NCBI RefSeq assembly: GCF_900148515.1
Contig: NZ_FRXN01000001.1
Coordinates: 1-64,000 of the forward strand
Length of the DNA: 64,000 bases
Reading direction: 5' to 3'
Origin: Algoriphagus zhangzhouensis
Lineage (GTDB): Bacteria > Bacteroidota > Bacteroidia > Cytophagales > Cyclobacteriaceae
Shown here: positions 19,276 through 27,896 of the stretch, in pieces
Layout of the letters: every line of letters begins with the position of its first letter
Position numbering within the stretch: position 1 is the first letter of the stretch
The notes under the pieces: model-generated
The model's input: only the letters and a program-made list of their open reading frames with translations
Told to the model about the DNA's origin: nothing
Database searches by the model: none
Translations under genes and position numbers: made by a program

Positions 19276-20328
19276 ATGAATGATACAGTTGAATTACCAG
19301 AAGTGAAGGAATGTCTTCCTTGTTTGAAAGTTTCTGAATTATGGTCTTTGGTAGGCAATACACCTATGATTGAGCTGAATTACAAGTATCAGGAAAGGGT
19401 AGGGAGCATTTTTGTTAAATGTGAGCATTACAATCTTACTGGAAGTATCAAGGATAGAATGGCTCTATATACCATTCAAAGAGCTTACGAAACTGGTAAA
19501 ATCAAACCGGGGGATACCATCGTTGAAGCTACATCTGGAAATACAGGGATTGCATTTGCGGCGATTGGTCGAAGCATGGGACATCCTGTGAAGATCATTA
19601 TGCCCAATTGGTTGAGTAAAGAGCGCGTGGACATTATCCGTTCTTTGGGAGCTGAAATCATTTTGGTTAGTAAAGAAGAAGGTGGCTTTTTAAGAAGTAT
19701 TGCAATGGCCGAGGAGATGGGAGCAGCGGATCCTAATGTTTTTCTTCCTCGACAATTTGATAACAACTTCAACCTGGAAGCTCATCAGAAGACCACCGCT
19801 CCTGAGATCATCGACCAACTCAATCATGTTGGAAAGAAAGTCGACGCTTTCGTAGCCGGTGTAGGTACAGGAGGTACTGTTTGTGGAGTTGGAAAATATT
19901 TGAAAGCTGTCAATCCAAGAATAAAAGTACATCCTATGGAGCCAGCCGAGTCTCCAACTTTGACAACAGGCTACAAAGTAGGAAGCCATAGAATTCAGGG
20001 GATCTCTGATGAATTCATCCCCAGCATTGTGAAGCTGGATCAATTGGATGAAATAATCCAGGTAAATGATGGAGATGCCATTTTGATGGCTCAAAAATTA
20101 GCAACAAGCCTTGGACTGGCAGTAGGAATCAGTTCTGGAGCTAACCTAATCGCTGCGATCAAATTGCAGGAGATAATGGGAGTAGAGGCGAATGTCGTGA
20201 CCGTTTTTGCCGATAGTAATAAAAAGTATTTGAGTACAGATTTGGTGAAAAATGAGCCTGTTAAAGATGGCTATTTAAGTTCTGAAGTTGAACTGATTGG
20301 TTTTAAGCCTATCGCTAGATCTAAATAA
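19276..20328 (+). CDS. Cysteine synthase-like PLP enzyme
   Basis: 350 residues of the fold-type II PLP family (cysteine synthase / cystathionine beta-synthase catalytic domain). The lysine that binds PLP is in LTGSIKDRM (Lys59). The substrate loop is TSGNTG and the phosphate-binding loop is GVGTGGT. It would make cysteine from O-acetylserine and sulfide. Two points are odd: an N-terminal extension of about 20 residues carries a CxxC pair (ECLPCLK, Cys13 and Cys16), and the usual NPTGS is NLTGS. A cystathionine beta-synthase-type activity cannot be excluded. The start of the DsbD-like gene lies 13 bases downstream. Confidence 0.85.
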   Translation: MNDTVELPEVKECLPCLKVSELWSLVGNTPMIELNYKYQERVGSIFVKCEHYNLTGSIKDRMALYTIQRAYETGKIKPGDTIVEATSGNTGIAFAAIGRSMGHPVKIIMPNWLSKERVDIIRSLGAEIILVSKEEGGFLRSIAMAEEMGAADPNVFLPRQFDNNFNLEAHQKTTAPEIIDQLNHVGKKVDAFVAGVGTGGTVCGVGKYLKAVNPRIKVHPMEPAESPTLTTGYKVGSHRIQGISDEFIPSIVKLDQLDEIIQVNDGDAILMAQKLATSLGLAVGISSGANLIAAIKLQEIMGVEANVVTVFADSNKKYLSTDLVKNEPVKDGYLSSEVELIGFKPIARSK

Positions 20329-20341
20329 GATTTTCGAAAAG

Positions 20342-22474
20342 ATGATGCTGATGAAAAAGATTGCTCTTATCCTGTTTATGGTTTTTTTGACCCTTGCAGC
20401 AAAAGCCCAGATTCTAGAACCTGTAAGTTGGTCATCCGAAAGTAAGCCTTTGGAAAATGGCTTGGTGGAATTGATCATAACTGCCGATATAGAAAAGGGC
20501 TGGCATTTATATAGTCAGCATATGGATGAGGGAGGTCCGATTCCTACCAGTTTTTCTTTTGACAAAAATGAAGGGTTTGAGCTGATAGCTGAAGTGGAGG
20601 AAATCTCCAAGGTGACAACTGAATTTGATGAGCTTTTCGAAATGGATGTCAGCTTTTTCAGTGATCGGGCTGTGTTTAAGCAAATCATTCAGGCAAAGAA
20701 TCAAACTGGAGTCGTTTCCATGATGGTAACATTTATGGTCTGTGATGATACCCAATGTCTTCCACCCAATGAGGTGGCAATGGATATCGAGTTTGAGGCC
20801 GATCTTACTAAAAGTACTCCCAAGACTACTGAGGTAAAAAAGACAGTTGAAGAGCCTGTACAAACAACTGTAAAGGTGGAAAAGGCAATTGATAAAAGCC
20901 AAGTCGAGGGTCCTGAGATTGAGAATTTACCTGTCGCTTCAGAAGAGCTTGAGGTTAATCCTTCAATATCCTCAGAGGAGAATTCAGGACATTTAGCCGA
21001 TCAAAACCAAAAAGAAGAGAACCACTCGGAAGAAGAATCCTCTGTGTGGGGAATATTTATTGCTGGTTTTTTGGGAGGTTTTGCAGCGCTCTTGATGCCT
21101 TGTATTTTCCCTATGCTACCCCTGACTGTTAGCTTTTTCACCAAACAATCAGAAAATAAGGCTGCTGGGATCGGAAAGGCGATGTTTTATGGAGTTTCCA
21201 TTATCGTTATTTATGTGGCTTTAGGAATGCTGATAACAGTTCTCTTCGGAGCTGACGCTTTAAATTCCCTTTCTACAAACGGGATTTTCAACTTTCTCTT
21301 CTTCTTACTATTGGTGGTATTCGCAGCATCCTTTTTTGGAGCATTTGAATTGACTTTACCTCATTCCTGGTCCAATAAGCTGGACCAAAAATCTGATAAG
21401 GAAGGGGTTTTGGGACTGTTTTTTATGGCAGCCACTCTTTCTATAGTTTCGTTTTCTTGTACAGGGCCGATCATTGGGACATTACTCGTTCAAGCAGCCA
21501 GTTCAGGTGCCTATCTGGGACCAGCAGTTGGGATGTTTGGTTTTTCCTTAGCCTTGGCTATTCCTTTTACCTTATTTGCCATATTTCCTTCTTGGATGAA
21601 ATCGCTTCCAAAATCTGGTGGCTGGTTGAATAGCGTCAAGGTGGTTCTTGGCTTCTTGGAATTGGCTCTTGCTTTGAAATTCTTATCCAACGTAGATCTT
21701 GCTTACCATTGGGACCTTTTCGATAGAGAGGTGTTTTTGACCTTGTGGATTGTCATTTTTGGATTGATGGGATTGTATCTGCTTGGTAAGATCAAATTTG
21801 CACATGATAGCGAGCTTACATATCTCTCAGTGCCTCGAACTTTCTTGAGTATCATAGTTCTTGCATTTACAATTTACATGGTACCTGGCCTTTGGGGAGC
21901 TCCTTTGAAAGCGATTTCCGCCTTTCTTCCTCCTCAACATACCCAAGATTTTGATTTGTATACTTCTTCATTTGGGTCAGGTATCAGTTCTGTGAATCAG
22001 GAGAAAGAGCCAAGAAAGTATGCTGACCTATTTCATGCTCCTTTGAATTTGAATCCATTTTTCGATTATGAAGAAGGGATAGCTTATGCCGCTAAAGTAA
22101 AAAAGCCGGTCTTGATTGATTTTACAGGGCATGCATGTGTCAACTGCCGTAAGATGGAAGCCAATGTTTGGTCAGATCCGAAAGTATTAAAGACTTTGAT
22201 GGAAGATTATGTTTTGATTCAGCTTTACGTTGATGACAAAACTGAATTGCCAGAATCAGAATGGAAAGTCTCTGAATTTAGTGGAAAGACCATTAAAACA
22301 ATTGGGGCCAAATGGTCGGATTTTCAGGCTGCAAATTTCAACTCCAATTCACAACCCTATTATGTAGTCCTAGGTGATGAGGATACTCCATTGATCAAAC
22401 CAGTAGGTGCGATTTACGATTTGGATAAATACCATAATTACTTATTGGAAGGCCTTAAATCCTTTAATGAATAA
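20342..22474 (+). CDS. dsbD: DsbD-like thiol:disulfide interchange protein
   Basis: About 710 residues from ATG 20342 (ATG 20351 is also possible; both give a signal peptide ending in AAKAQ). Domains: a periplasmic N-terminal domain (about 20-155) with a cysteine pair in VCDDTQCLPP; a Glu/Lys/Ser-rich linker; a membrane domain of about eight helices with redox cysteines in LLMPCIFPMLPL and SFSCTGPIIG; and a C-terminal thioredoxin domain with HACVNCRKME. It carries electrons from cytoplasmic thioredoxin to periplasmic clients. Clients could include the two thioredoxin-fold proteins encoded just upstream, which is inferred. The family call is firm. Confidence 0.92.
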   Translation: MMLMKKIALILFMVFLTLAAKAQILEPVSWSSESKPLENGLVELIITADIEKGWHLYSQHMDEGGPIPTSFSFDKNEGFELIAEVEEISKVTTEFDELFEMDVSFFSDRAVFKQIIQAKNQTGVVSMMVTFMVCDDTQCLPPNEVAMDIEFEADLTKSTPKTTEVKKTVEEPVQTTVKVEKAIDKSQVEGPEIENLPVASEELEVNPSISSEENSGHLADQNQKEENHSEEESSVWGIFIAGFLGGFAALLMPCIFPMLPLTVSFFTKQSENKAAGIGKAMFYGVSIIVIYVALGMLITVLFGADALNSLSTNGIFNFLFFLLLVVFAASFFGAFELTLPHSWSNKLDQKSDKEGVLGLFFMAATLSIVSFSCTGPIIGTLLVQAASSGAYLGPAVGMFGFSLALAIPFTLFAIFPSWMKSLPKSGGWLNSVKVVLGFLELALALKFLSNVDLAYHWDLFDREVFLTLWIVIFGLMGLYLLGKIKFAHDSELTYLSVPRTFLSIIVLAFTIYMVPGLWGAPLKAISAFLPPQHTQDFDLYTSSFGSGISSVNQEKEPRKYADLFHAPLNLNPFFDYEEGIAYAAKVKKPVLIDFTGHACVNCRKMEANVWSDPKVLKTLMEDYVLIQLYVDDKTELPESEWKVSEFSGKTIKTIGAKWSDFQAANFNSNSQPYYVVLGDEDTPLIKPVGAIYDLDKYHNYLLEGLKSFNE

Positions 22475-22477
22475 AGA

Positions 22478-23386
22478 ATGAAAAGCATTTTAAATAAAAC
22501 AGTCCTAGTTGTATTATTCTGCATTCTGGCATTTTCAGTTCAGGCGCAGCGATATAAAAATAATATCAGCGATTATAAGGTTCCTTTGATGAGTGGGTCG
22601 TCTAAATTGATCGAATCAGGTGCAAAATTGCTGACTGCAGATTCATTGCAGCCTTATTTTAAAGCAAAAGGCTATTCTCCTGTAAATATCGAACTGGGGA
22701 CGATGGAAATTACACCTTTAAGCCCAGGTGAAATCTACAGGAAAGTTTCCGAAGCTACAGTCATCGTTTCTTCAGCAGGAAAGTGTAATGAAATCAATGA
22801 TCAAGGGAAAGTTTGTGATCGGATTCATATCTATCCAGCATCGGGCTATATTATTTCTTCTGAAGGGATAGTCGTGACCAATTACCATGTGGCAAATGGA
22901 TATGTAACGAAGTACAATAAAGATTCCAGAGATGCTTGGGTTGTAATGCTCAAGGACGGGACAGTTTTGCCTGTAGTAGAGCTATTAAGTGCCGATAAAG
23001 CAAATGATTTGGCAATTTTGAAAATCGATACACAGGGACTTGAATTACCTTATCTTAACATTGCAACAAAAGATGCTGAGATTGGTGATCCAGTATTTAT
23101 TGTCAGTCATCCAAAAGGGTACTTTTATTCTTTTTCATCAGGAATGGTGACAGATAAATTCAGTGAAATCAAAGCAGGACAATACAGAAACACCATGGCT
23201 ATTTCTGCTGATTTTGCTGCTGGATCCAGTGGTGCGGCCATCATTGATCAATTTGGAAATGTGATCGGAACTGTGACTTATACCAAAACTTTACAACACT
23301 CTGATGATGTATCAAAAACCCAAATGGTTTTGAAGGCGACAATTCCCTCAGCGGCCCTTCTAAAATTAATCCAGGAAGGAAATTGA
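22478..23386 (+). CDS. Secreted trypsin-like serine protease
   Basis: 302 residues with a signal peptide ending in SVQAQ. The catalytic triad of the DegP/trypsin-2 fold is visible: His137 in VTNYHV, Asp177 in ANDLAIL and Ser251 in AAGSSGAA. There is no PDZ domain, so it is shorter than DegP. Two cysteines near residues 103 and 113 flank a small loop and may form a disulfide, fitting the DsbD gene three bases upstream. Likely a periplasmic protease or quality-control factor. Confidence 0.85.
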   Translation: MKSILNKTVLVVLFCILAFSVQAQRYKNNISDYKVPLMSGSSKLIESGAKLLTADSLQPYFKAKGYSPVNIELGTMEITPLSPGEIYRKVSEATVIVSSAGKCNEINDQGKVCDRIHIYPASGYIISSEGIVVTNYHVANGYVTKYNKDSRDAWVVMLKDGTVLPVVELLSADKANDLAILKIDTQGLELPYLNIATKDAEIGDPVFIVSHPKGYFYSFSSGMVTDKFSEIKAGQYRNTMAISADFAAGSSGAAIIDQFGNVIGTVTYTKTLQHSDDVSKTQMVLKATIPSAALLKLIQEGN

Positions 23387-23403
23387 GCTGGAATTAAGGA
23401 TAT

Positions 23404-23439
23404 AAAAAAAGGGAGTCGCTTTGGCTCCCTTTTTCGTTT
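23404..23439. terminator. Bidirectional terminator between convergent genes
   Basis: GGGAGtCGC pairs with GCtCCC around TTTG, with an A run on the left and a T run on the right. It would end both the serine protease transcript and the minus-strand M50 transcript. Confidence 0.8.
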
Positions 23440-24549
23440 TTAGGTAAAAACAAAAGGTTGAGGAGTAAAGCACAAAATGAAAATCAAAATTGCTAGCCAA
23501 CCAATCCATTGTCTTTTTGTATCTAATTTTCTAAAGCCGGAAACTTCAGGGTGCCTGATCCCCATGACTCTTCCTAATAAAAACCCAAAGAATAACCAAC
23601 CTTGATAGCCCTCAATGCTTGGAATTAGGAATGCAATTAAGTATTGAACTGCTCCCATGCAAAGGATAAGTGTAATTCTGGTTTGAAGTGGTAACCCCGA
23701 CCTTTGATAGCAGATAAATAGAAAGCCTAGGTACAATGGTAATCGCAGTACCAGATCTTCATAGGGCATAAAAGGGCTAATCATCCCTAATCCTGCGTAA
23801 AATATAAATGCAGTATACACGACAAATGAAATCTGTCGATGGTGCTTTGGGAACAATCCAAACACTACATGTCCTCCATCTAATTGTCCGATCGGTAAAA
23901 GGTTCAAGGCCGTAAAAAAGAGGGCGAAATAGCCCGCAAATAGGAAAGGGTAGTGGATTACCTCATCCATGGCAGGGAGTCGCTCAGGGTCTGCGAAAAC
24001 TTCTCCTAAACCCCAGAATAACAGATTGTCTCCTAAGGCAAAGTTTAAAACTTCCTCTCCATAGCCTTCGAAATTGGGATCGGCATATTCTGGATGGATT
24101 TCATAGATATAGTCAGCAGGAGGCAAGGTTGAAAATCCATAAATCAATACCCCTAAGGCTATGATAAATCCTGCTAGAGGTCCAGCTACGCCAATATCAA
24201 AAAACTTTTTTCGGGAATTAACAAAGCCTTTCATCCGAATCACCGCTCCGAATGTTCCAATGGAAGGTACACCAATAAACCCAAACCAAGCAGGTATAAA
24301 AAAGGGCAGGGAGCATTTTACCTTATGGTAAATGGAGGTAAACAAATGTCCCAATTCATGAATCAAAAGAATACCTATGAAAGGGATAGAAAAGGCTAAA
24401 GATTTGGTGAAATATTCCCAAGTAAGTGCACTGTCTCCTTCTCCTAAAACAGATTTGCCATATACCCATTCTCCACCTGCCAAAGTGGTCGCGATGAGTG
24501 TGAGAATGAATAGGGATCCGTGTTTAAGGTATTCTTTGCTACTGTACAT
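23440..24549 (-). CDS. M50 site-2-protease-type membrane metalloprotease
   Basis: 369 residues with six to eight hydrophobic segments. HELGH at residues 64-68 gives two zinc-binding histidines and the catalytic glutamate. NLLPIGQLDGGH in a later helix supplies the third ligand (Asp). There is no PDZ domain, unlike RseP. It cuts substrates within the membrane; its substrate is unknown. The start overlaps the end of the HAD gene by 11 bases, so the two are translated together. Confidence 0.88.
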   Translation of the reverse strand: MYSSKEYLKHGSLFILTLIATTLAGGEWVYGKSVLGEGDSALTWEYFTKSLAFSIPFIGILLIHELGHLFTSIYHKVKCSLPFFIPAWFGFIGVPSIGTFGAVIRMKGFVNSRKKFFDIGVAGPLAGFIIALGVLIYGFSTLPPADYIYEIHPEYADPNFEGYGEEVLNFALGDNLLFWGLGEVFADPERLPAMDEVIHYPFLFAGYFALFFTALNLLPIGQLDGGHVVFGLFPKHHRQISFVVYTAFIFYAGLGMISPFMPYEDLVLRLPLYLGFLFICYQRSGLPLQTRITLILCMGAVQYLIAFLIPSIEGYQGWLFFGFLLGRVMGIRHPEVSGFRKLDTKRQWIGWLAILIFILCFTPQPFVFT

Positions 24550-25171
24550 CCTTTAGATAATCAAAGATGATTTCTGGTCCGGTAACATGGATGGCTTGAA
24601 TTCCTATTTCATTTGCGGCAGCTACATTTGGAGCCAAATCATCAAAGAATACCACTCTTTCAGGTGAAGTACCCAAATCGGTAAGCATTTTCTCATAGAT
24701 CTCAGGCTGTGGCTTAGACAGTCCCATCTCATGGCTCAAAAAGACCCAGTCGAAAACAGGATCGAAATTTTGCAATCCATGGTCTCTCCAAAGGATGCTA
24801 TTGACTGCATGAATATGGATCATATTGGTATTGCTCAAAACTCCAACCTGATAATGCTCTCTTACTCGCTTCACCAGCTCCAGTCTTTCAGCAGGGATTT
24901 TTCCCAGCAGGGAGTTCCAAAGGAAATCAACATGCTCATCTTCCCATTCCTGACCAAAATATGCGTTCACTTCTTGACGAAAAGTCAAAGAATCTATCTT
25001 TCCTTTTTCGTAATTGTGATGAAATTCAGTTTTATAAAAATCCTCCAATAAGTGGTGGTGGGAGGATGGAAGTTCCTGACGGATAAGCTCTAAGGACCTT
25101 TGGTAATCTATGTCAACAATGACATTTCCTAAATCAAATATTAAAAAGTCCGCATCAGGTGTTTTTTTCAT
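24539..25171 (-). CDS. HAD-family phosphatase, YihX-like
   Basis: 210 residues. Motif I is IFDLGNVIVDID (nucleophile Asp13), motif II is LSNTN, the motif III lysine is in LSKPQPEIY, and motif IV is VFFDD. The whole N-terminal motif matches that of E. coli YihX, an alpha-D-glucose-1-phosphate phosphatase, so a sugar phosphate is a reasonable substrate guess. Soluble and cytoplasmic. It shares 11 bases with the M50 protease gene downstream. Confidence 0.87.
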   Translation of the reverse strand: MKKTPDADFLIFDLGNVIVDIDYQRSLELIRQELPSSHHHLLEDFYKTEFHHNYEKGKIDSLTFRQEVNAYFGQEWEDEHVDFLWNSLLGKIPAERLELVKRVREHYQVGVLSNTNMIHIHAVNSILWRDHGLQNFDPVFDWVFLSHEMGLSKPQPEIYEKMLTDLGTSPERVVFFDDLAPNVAAANEIGIQAIHVTGPEIIFDYLKDVQ

Positions 25172-25322
25172 TCGAAAGATTGGTTGTTAATATCCTTTCA
25201 AATATGTAACATTGCACTCCCAAAACCAAGGTATTTCGAAAATAGGAAGGTTTTTGAAGCGGTTTTGAGGATTTTAAATTGATATTCAAACTTCATTATT
25301 GGATATAAAAATTGATAATCTT

Positions 25323-25370
25323 GGGCCTATAGCTCATCCCGATAACTATCGAGGAGGTTAGACTTCTGAC
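25323..25370 (+). pseudogene. 5' tRNA fragment interrupted by a palindromic insert
   Basis: Bases 25323-25336 repeat the first 14 bases of the intact tRNA at 25415. Then comes a 20-base insert (25337-25356) with a near-palindrome CCCGATAACTATCG, in the position of the D loop. It is followed by GTTAGACTTCTGAC (25357-25370), which matches the tRNA through the anticodon stem with one base missing. The anticodon loop and 3' half are absent, so it cannot give a tRNA. Confidence 0.8.
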
Positions 25371-25414
25371 ACTTTTCGAATATTATTGAAATGAGAATCC
25401 CAAGTGAAAATATT

Positions 25415-25488
25415 GGGCCTATAGCTCAGTTGGTTAGAGCTTCTGACTCATAATCAGGAGGTCGCTGGTTCGAGCCCAGCTGGGCCCA
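25415..25488 (+). tRNA. tRNA with CAT anticodon (Ile2 or elongator Met)
   Basis: 74 bases fold as a full cloverleaf. The acceptor is GGGCCTA with TGGGCCC and discriminator A; the anticodon stem is TCTGA/TCAGG around loop CTCATAA; the T arm is CGCTGGTTCGAGCCCAGC. CCA is not encoded. A CAT anticodon serves initiator Met, elongator Met or lysidine-modified Ile2. This is not an initiator, because the first acceptor pair is G-C. The T arm resembles bacterial tRNA-Ile2, but I cannot separate Ile2 from elongator Met with certainty. Broken copies flank it on both sides. Confidence 0.95.
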
Positions 25489-25493
25489 CATCT

Positions 25494-25527
25494 AAAAGAG
25501 TTGCGCGTTTGTGTGACTCTTTTTTTG
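25494..25527 (+). terminator. Terminator of the tRNA transcript
   Basis: AAAGAGT (25495-25501) pairs with ACTCTTT (25516-25522) and is followed by T residues. The same hairpin is duplicated after the 3' tRNA fragment at 25661-25692. Confidence 0.75.
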
Positions 25528-25603
25528 TTTTATCCATTTTGATTTCAGCAGATTCCAGTTGGTGCAATTACCTTGTCTACTTTTCTCCAAAGTTTTGGAA
25601 GAA

Positions 25604-25692
25604 AGGAGGTCGCTGCCCCGATAGCTATCGCGGGCGAGCCCAGCTGGGCCCACATCTAAAAGAGTTGCGCGTTTGTGTGACTCTTTTTTTTT
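25604..25692 (+). pseudogene. 3' tRNA fragment with palindromic insert plus duplicated terminator
   Basis: AGGAGGTCGCTG (25604-25615) matches the tRNA variable loop and T stem. The next three tRNA bases (GTT of the T loop) are replaced by a 19-base palindrome around CCCGATAGCTATCG (25616-25634). The sequence then resumes exactly as in the intact gene through the acceptor end and terminator hairpin (25635 to about 25688). The 5' half is missing. Confidence 0.8.
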
Positions 25693-25701
25693 ATCCCAAA
25701 T

Positions 25702-25725
25702 AAAAAAGGCGCCTTCAAAGCGCCT
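25702..25725 (-). terminator. Terminator of the rhodanese transcript
   Basis: On the minus strand AGGCGC pairs with GCGCCT around TTTGAAG and is followed by six T. It lies 24 bases past the rhodanese stop. Confidence 0.75.
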
Positions 25726-25749
25726 ACATATTTTTGAGTATTTGAAAAC

Positions 25750-26046
25750 TTATAGTTCTCTAAAAGCTAAAATTCCTCCTGGAACATTTCTAACCTTTGA
25801 GAATCCCTTGCTTTCCAAGAATTTCTTGGCGTTTCCACTTCTTGCACCGCTTCTGCAGTGAACTACGATCTCTTGGTCTTTATAAGCCTCCAATTCATCC
25901 AACTGATGAGGTAAATTAGCTAATGGGATGTTTTTTGCTCCCAAATTGTCATCGTCATATTCCCATTCTTCTCTTACATCAAGAAAAAAGAATTTTTCAT
26001 TGTTATCAAGTCTTTCCTTGAGCTCTTTTACGGTGATATCTTCCAT
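25750..26046 (-). CDS. Single-domain rhodanese-like sulfurtransferase
   Basis: 98 residues forming one rhodanese domain. The opening DITVKELKERLDN and LDVREEWEYD are typical, and the active-site loop is HCRSGARS with the catalytic cysteine. It transfers sulfane sulfur or binds persulfide in the cytoplasm; no signal peptide is present. The T9SS-protein gene lies nine bases upstream on the same strand, but the two are unlikely to share a function. Confidence 0.9.
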   Translation of the reverse strand: MEDITVKELKERLDNNEKFFFLDVREEWEYDDDNLGAKNIPLANLPHQLDELEAYKDQEIVVHCRSGARSGNAKKFLESKGFSKVRNVPGGILAFREL

Positions 26047-26055
26047 GGCGCTATA

Positions 26056-27888
26056 CTATTTTACTAAAATTCTAAATGACTGAGGTCCATCCTTTGTTAT
26101 TAGATTAATAACATAGATTCCAGACTTTTGTCCTATAAAGTTAAGGAATTCTCTTTTGTCCATTGCTTCTCTTTCAAGGAAAATCTCCCTTCCAAAGGAA
26201 TCATATACTCTCAGGTCTGAATATTCTCCTTCGATGGTCAGTTGAGTTTCGACAGGATTAGGATAATACTTGAAATTTGATCCAGTTTCTTCACTCTGTT
26301 CAAAAGGTGCAGCTATGCTGACATGAGGTCTAATCATCAGGGATCCTAAAACCTCTTCATTTTGAGCCCAAGCTCCAGCAACATTGTAATAAATCTTGTC
26401 AGCCTGATTATTGGTCTTGTCCAATCCGACATGGATAAAATCACTTGAATACTGTGCAAATCCAATGTAAAACTCTCCAATAACCCTCAAGTTGGTGTCC
26501 AAAGAGAAATAGAGTAGATCTTCACCTTCCTCTTTTAGAGGGATGAGTTCTTCTCTAGCAAAGATTGGTTCCTTGCTCAAGTCTTGCCAAACCAAAATAT
26601 CTATTGGGAGATCAACTTGATTGGGGTTGGTAAAATTGATGGAAATCCCTTTTAAAAAAACTTCTTGATCAACTTCATATTTTACAGCCAAGCGACCCGC
26701 TTTTTGATTGATTCCAGCTGCATAATCTGCACTTCCATGATCATAAGCAAAGTAATCACGAATTGGAATTTGGGTTCTAACGGTATCATTTATTTTAAAA
26801 TCTACCTGATCGTAAAAAGTACTATCTTCGGCAGAAACGGTATAAAAGTTCTTATCACCGGTAGTTAAATAAGTGATTACTTCTAGGTCTGTTTCTGTTT
26901 TTATCGATGGAATTTCATCGATTTCTCTGCTTTCAAAAACTCTTCTTTCCAAAGCGTTTGGAACTGGATTAAAAGGAGTGTTGAGGTTGATGGATGTGCT
27001 TGTGCCATTTGTTTGATCCAAAACAGCTATGGAATATTCCATGGCTCTAAATCTATTTTCGAGATTGTAGAATTCGTTTTGAACTGTTGAAAAATCACTT
27101 GAGGAGTAATCTCCAATCAATTCCGCTGGAACAGCTGCATAAGAACCTATTTGAAAATAGTTGAATTGAGTCAATGCCCGATCTAGGTAATAGATAGAGG
27201 ATTCATTTCTTCCTGTATTGAGGAAAATATAATCGACCAACCAAGAATCAAATGGTCCTGATAGTCTCCCCATATTTACAAATCGAAATTGAAAAGCCTC
27301 ATGCTGGTAGGATGAACCAACTTGTAGTATTTCTTGAGTAAAAACTTCTGGGTCCCTGTCAGCTCCTCCATTTACATCCCACACAGTTTCCCATTGGCCG
27401 GAGGCGTTTAAAAACTGAACGGTCAGCCGATCATTTTCATCAGGCCTTTCGGCTTTTCCTCCAGCTTGCCAGAAAAAGCTTAAATAAAGACTTGCAGATT
27501 CTGAAGCGCTTAATCCAGAAAGATCAAATGGTTTGGAGGTCAAATAATCTCCCGCTCCCTGATCTCTGACTTGTCTAGAGTAGGGGGTGCCATCTGCATC
27601 AACTCCATCTAAAAGAATTACTCCAAAGGAAGGTGCTGAATTACCAATGCTAGAACTGAAAGTGGAGCCTTCAAAATCCCAAGAAAGCGTGTCCATTCCT
27701 TGGCTGAAATCATCCCAGAAGGGCAAAGTCAAGTAATTGGCTACCTTGGCATTTACCGGATAGACCGAAGTGTTTTTTTTATATTTAGTCTGAGGAACAG
27801 GAGCGAATTGAACAAACTGAGCCTTTGCTATTCCTGAAAAAATCAAGAATAGGATTAACAGGCCATACTTTTGGGTTTTTGCTCCCAT
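26056..27888 (-). CDS. Secreted protein with type IX secretion sorting domain
   Basis: 610 residues. The signal peptide is near residues 1-24 (LLILFLIFSGIAKAQ). The body is beta-rich and resembles large secreted adhesin-like or jelly-roll proteins of Bacteroidota (LTLPFWDDFSQ, then WQAGGKAERPDENDRL), with no catalytic motif I recognise. The last 75 residues are a type A T9SS sorting domain (YYPNPVETQLTI, LRVYDSFGREI, GIYVINLITKDG). It is therefore exported across the outer membrane. It follows the PASTA gene by eight bases. Confidence 0.8.
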   Translation of the reverse strand: MGAKTQKYGLLILFLIFSGIAKAQFVQFAPVPQTKYKKNTSVYPVNAKVANYLTLPFWDDFSQGMDTLSWDFEGSTFSSSIGNSAPSFGVILLDGVDADGTPYSRQVRDQGAGDYLTSKPFDLSGLSASESASLYLSFFWQAGGKAERPDENDRLTVQFLNASGQWETVWDVNGGADRDPEVFTQEILQVGSSYQHEAFQFRFVNMGRLSGPFDSWLVDYIFLNTGRNESSIYYLDRALTQFNYFQIGSYAAVPAELIGDYSSSDFSTVQNEFYNLENRFRAMEYSIAVLDQTNGTSTSINLNTPFNPVPNALERRVFESREIDEIPSIKTETDLEVITYLTTGDKNFYTVSAEDSTFYDQVDFKINDTVRTQIPIRDYFAYDHGSADYAAGINQKAGRLAVKYEVDQEVFLKGISINFTNPNQVDLPIDILVWQDLSKEPIFAREELIPLKEEGEDLLYFSLDTNLRVIGEFYIGFAQYSSDFIHVGLDKTNNQADKIYYNVAGAWAQNEEVLGSLMIRPHVSIAAPFEQSEETGSNFKYYPNPVETQLTIEGEYSDLRVYDSFGREIFLEREAMDKREFLNFIGQKSGIYVINLITKDGPQSFRILVK

Positions 27889-27896
27889 CTAATTAT

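Noticed and set aside
25415..25692. Duplicated tRNA 3' end as attL/attR of an integrated element
   Set aside because: The copies are only about 160 bases apart, hold no integrase or cargo, and the duplication includes the terminator.
25509..25703. Small plus-strand ORF after the tRNA
   Set aside because: It reads through the terminator and the broken tRNA copy; the residues are just translated tRNA sequence.
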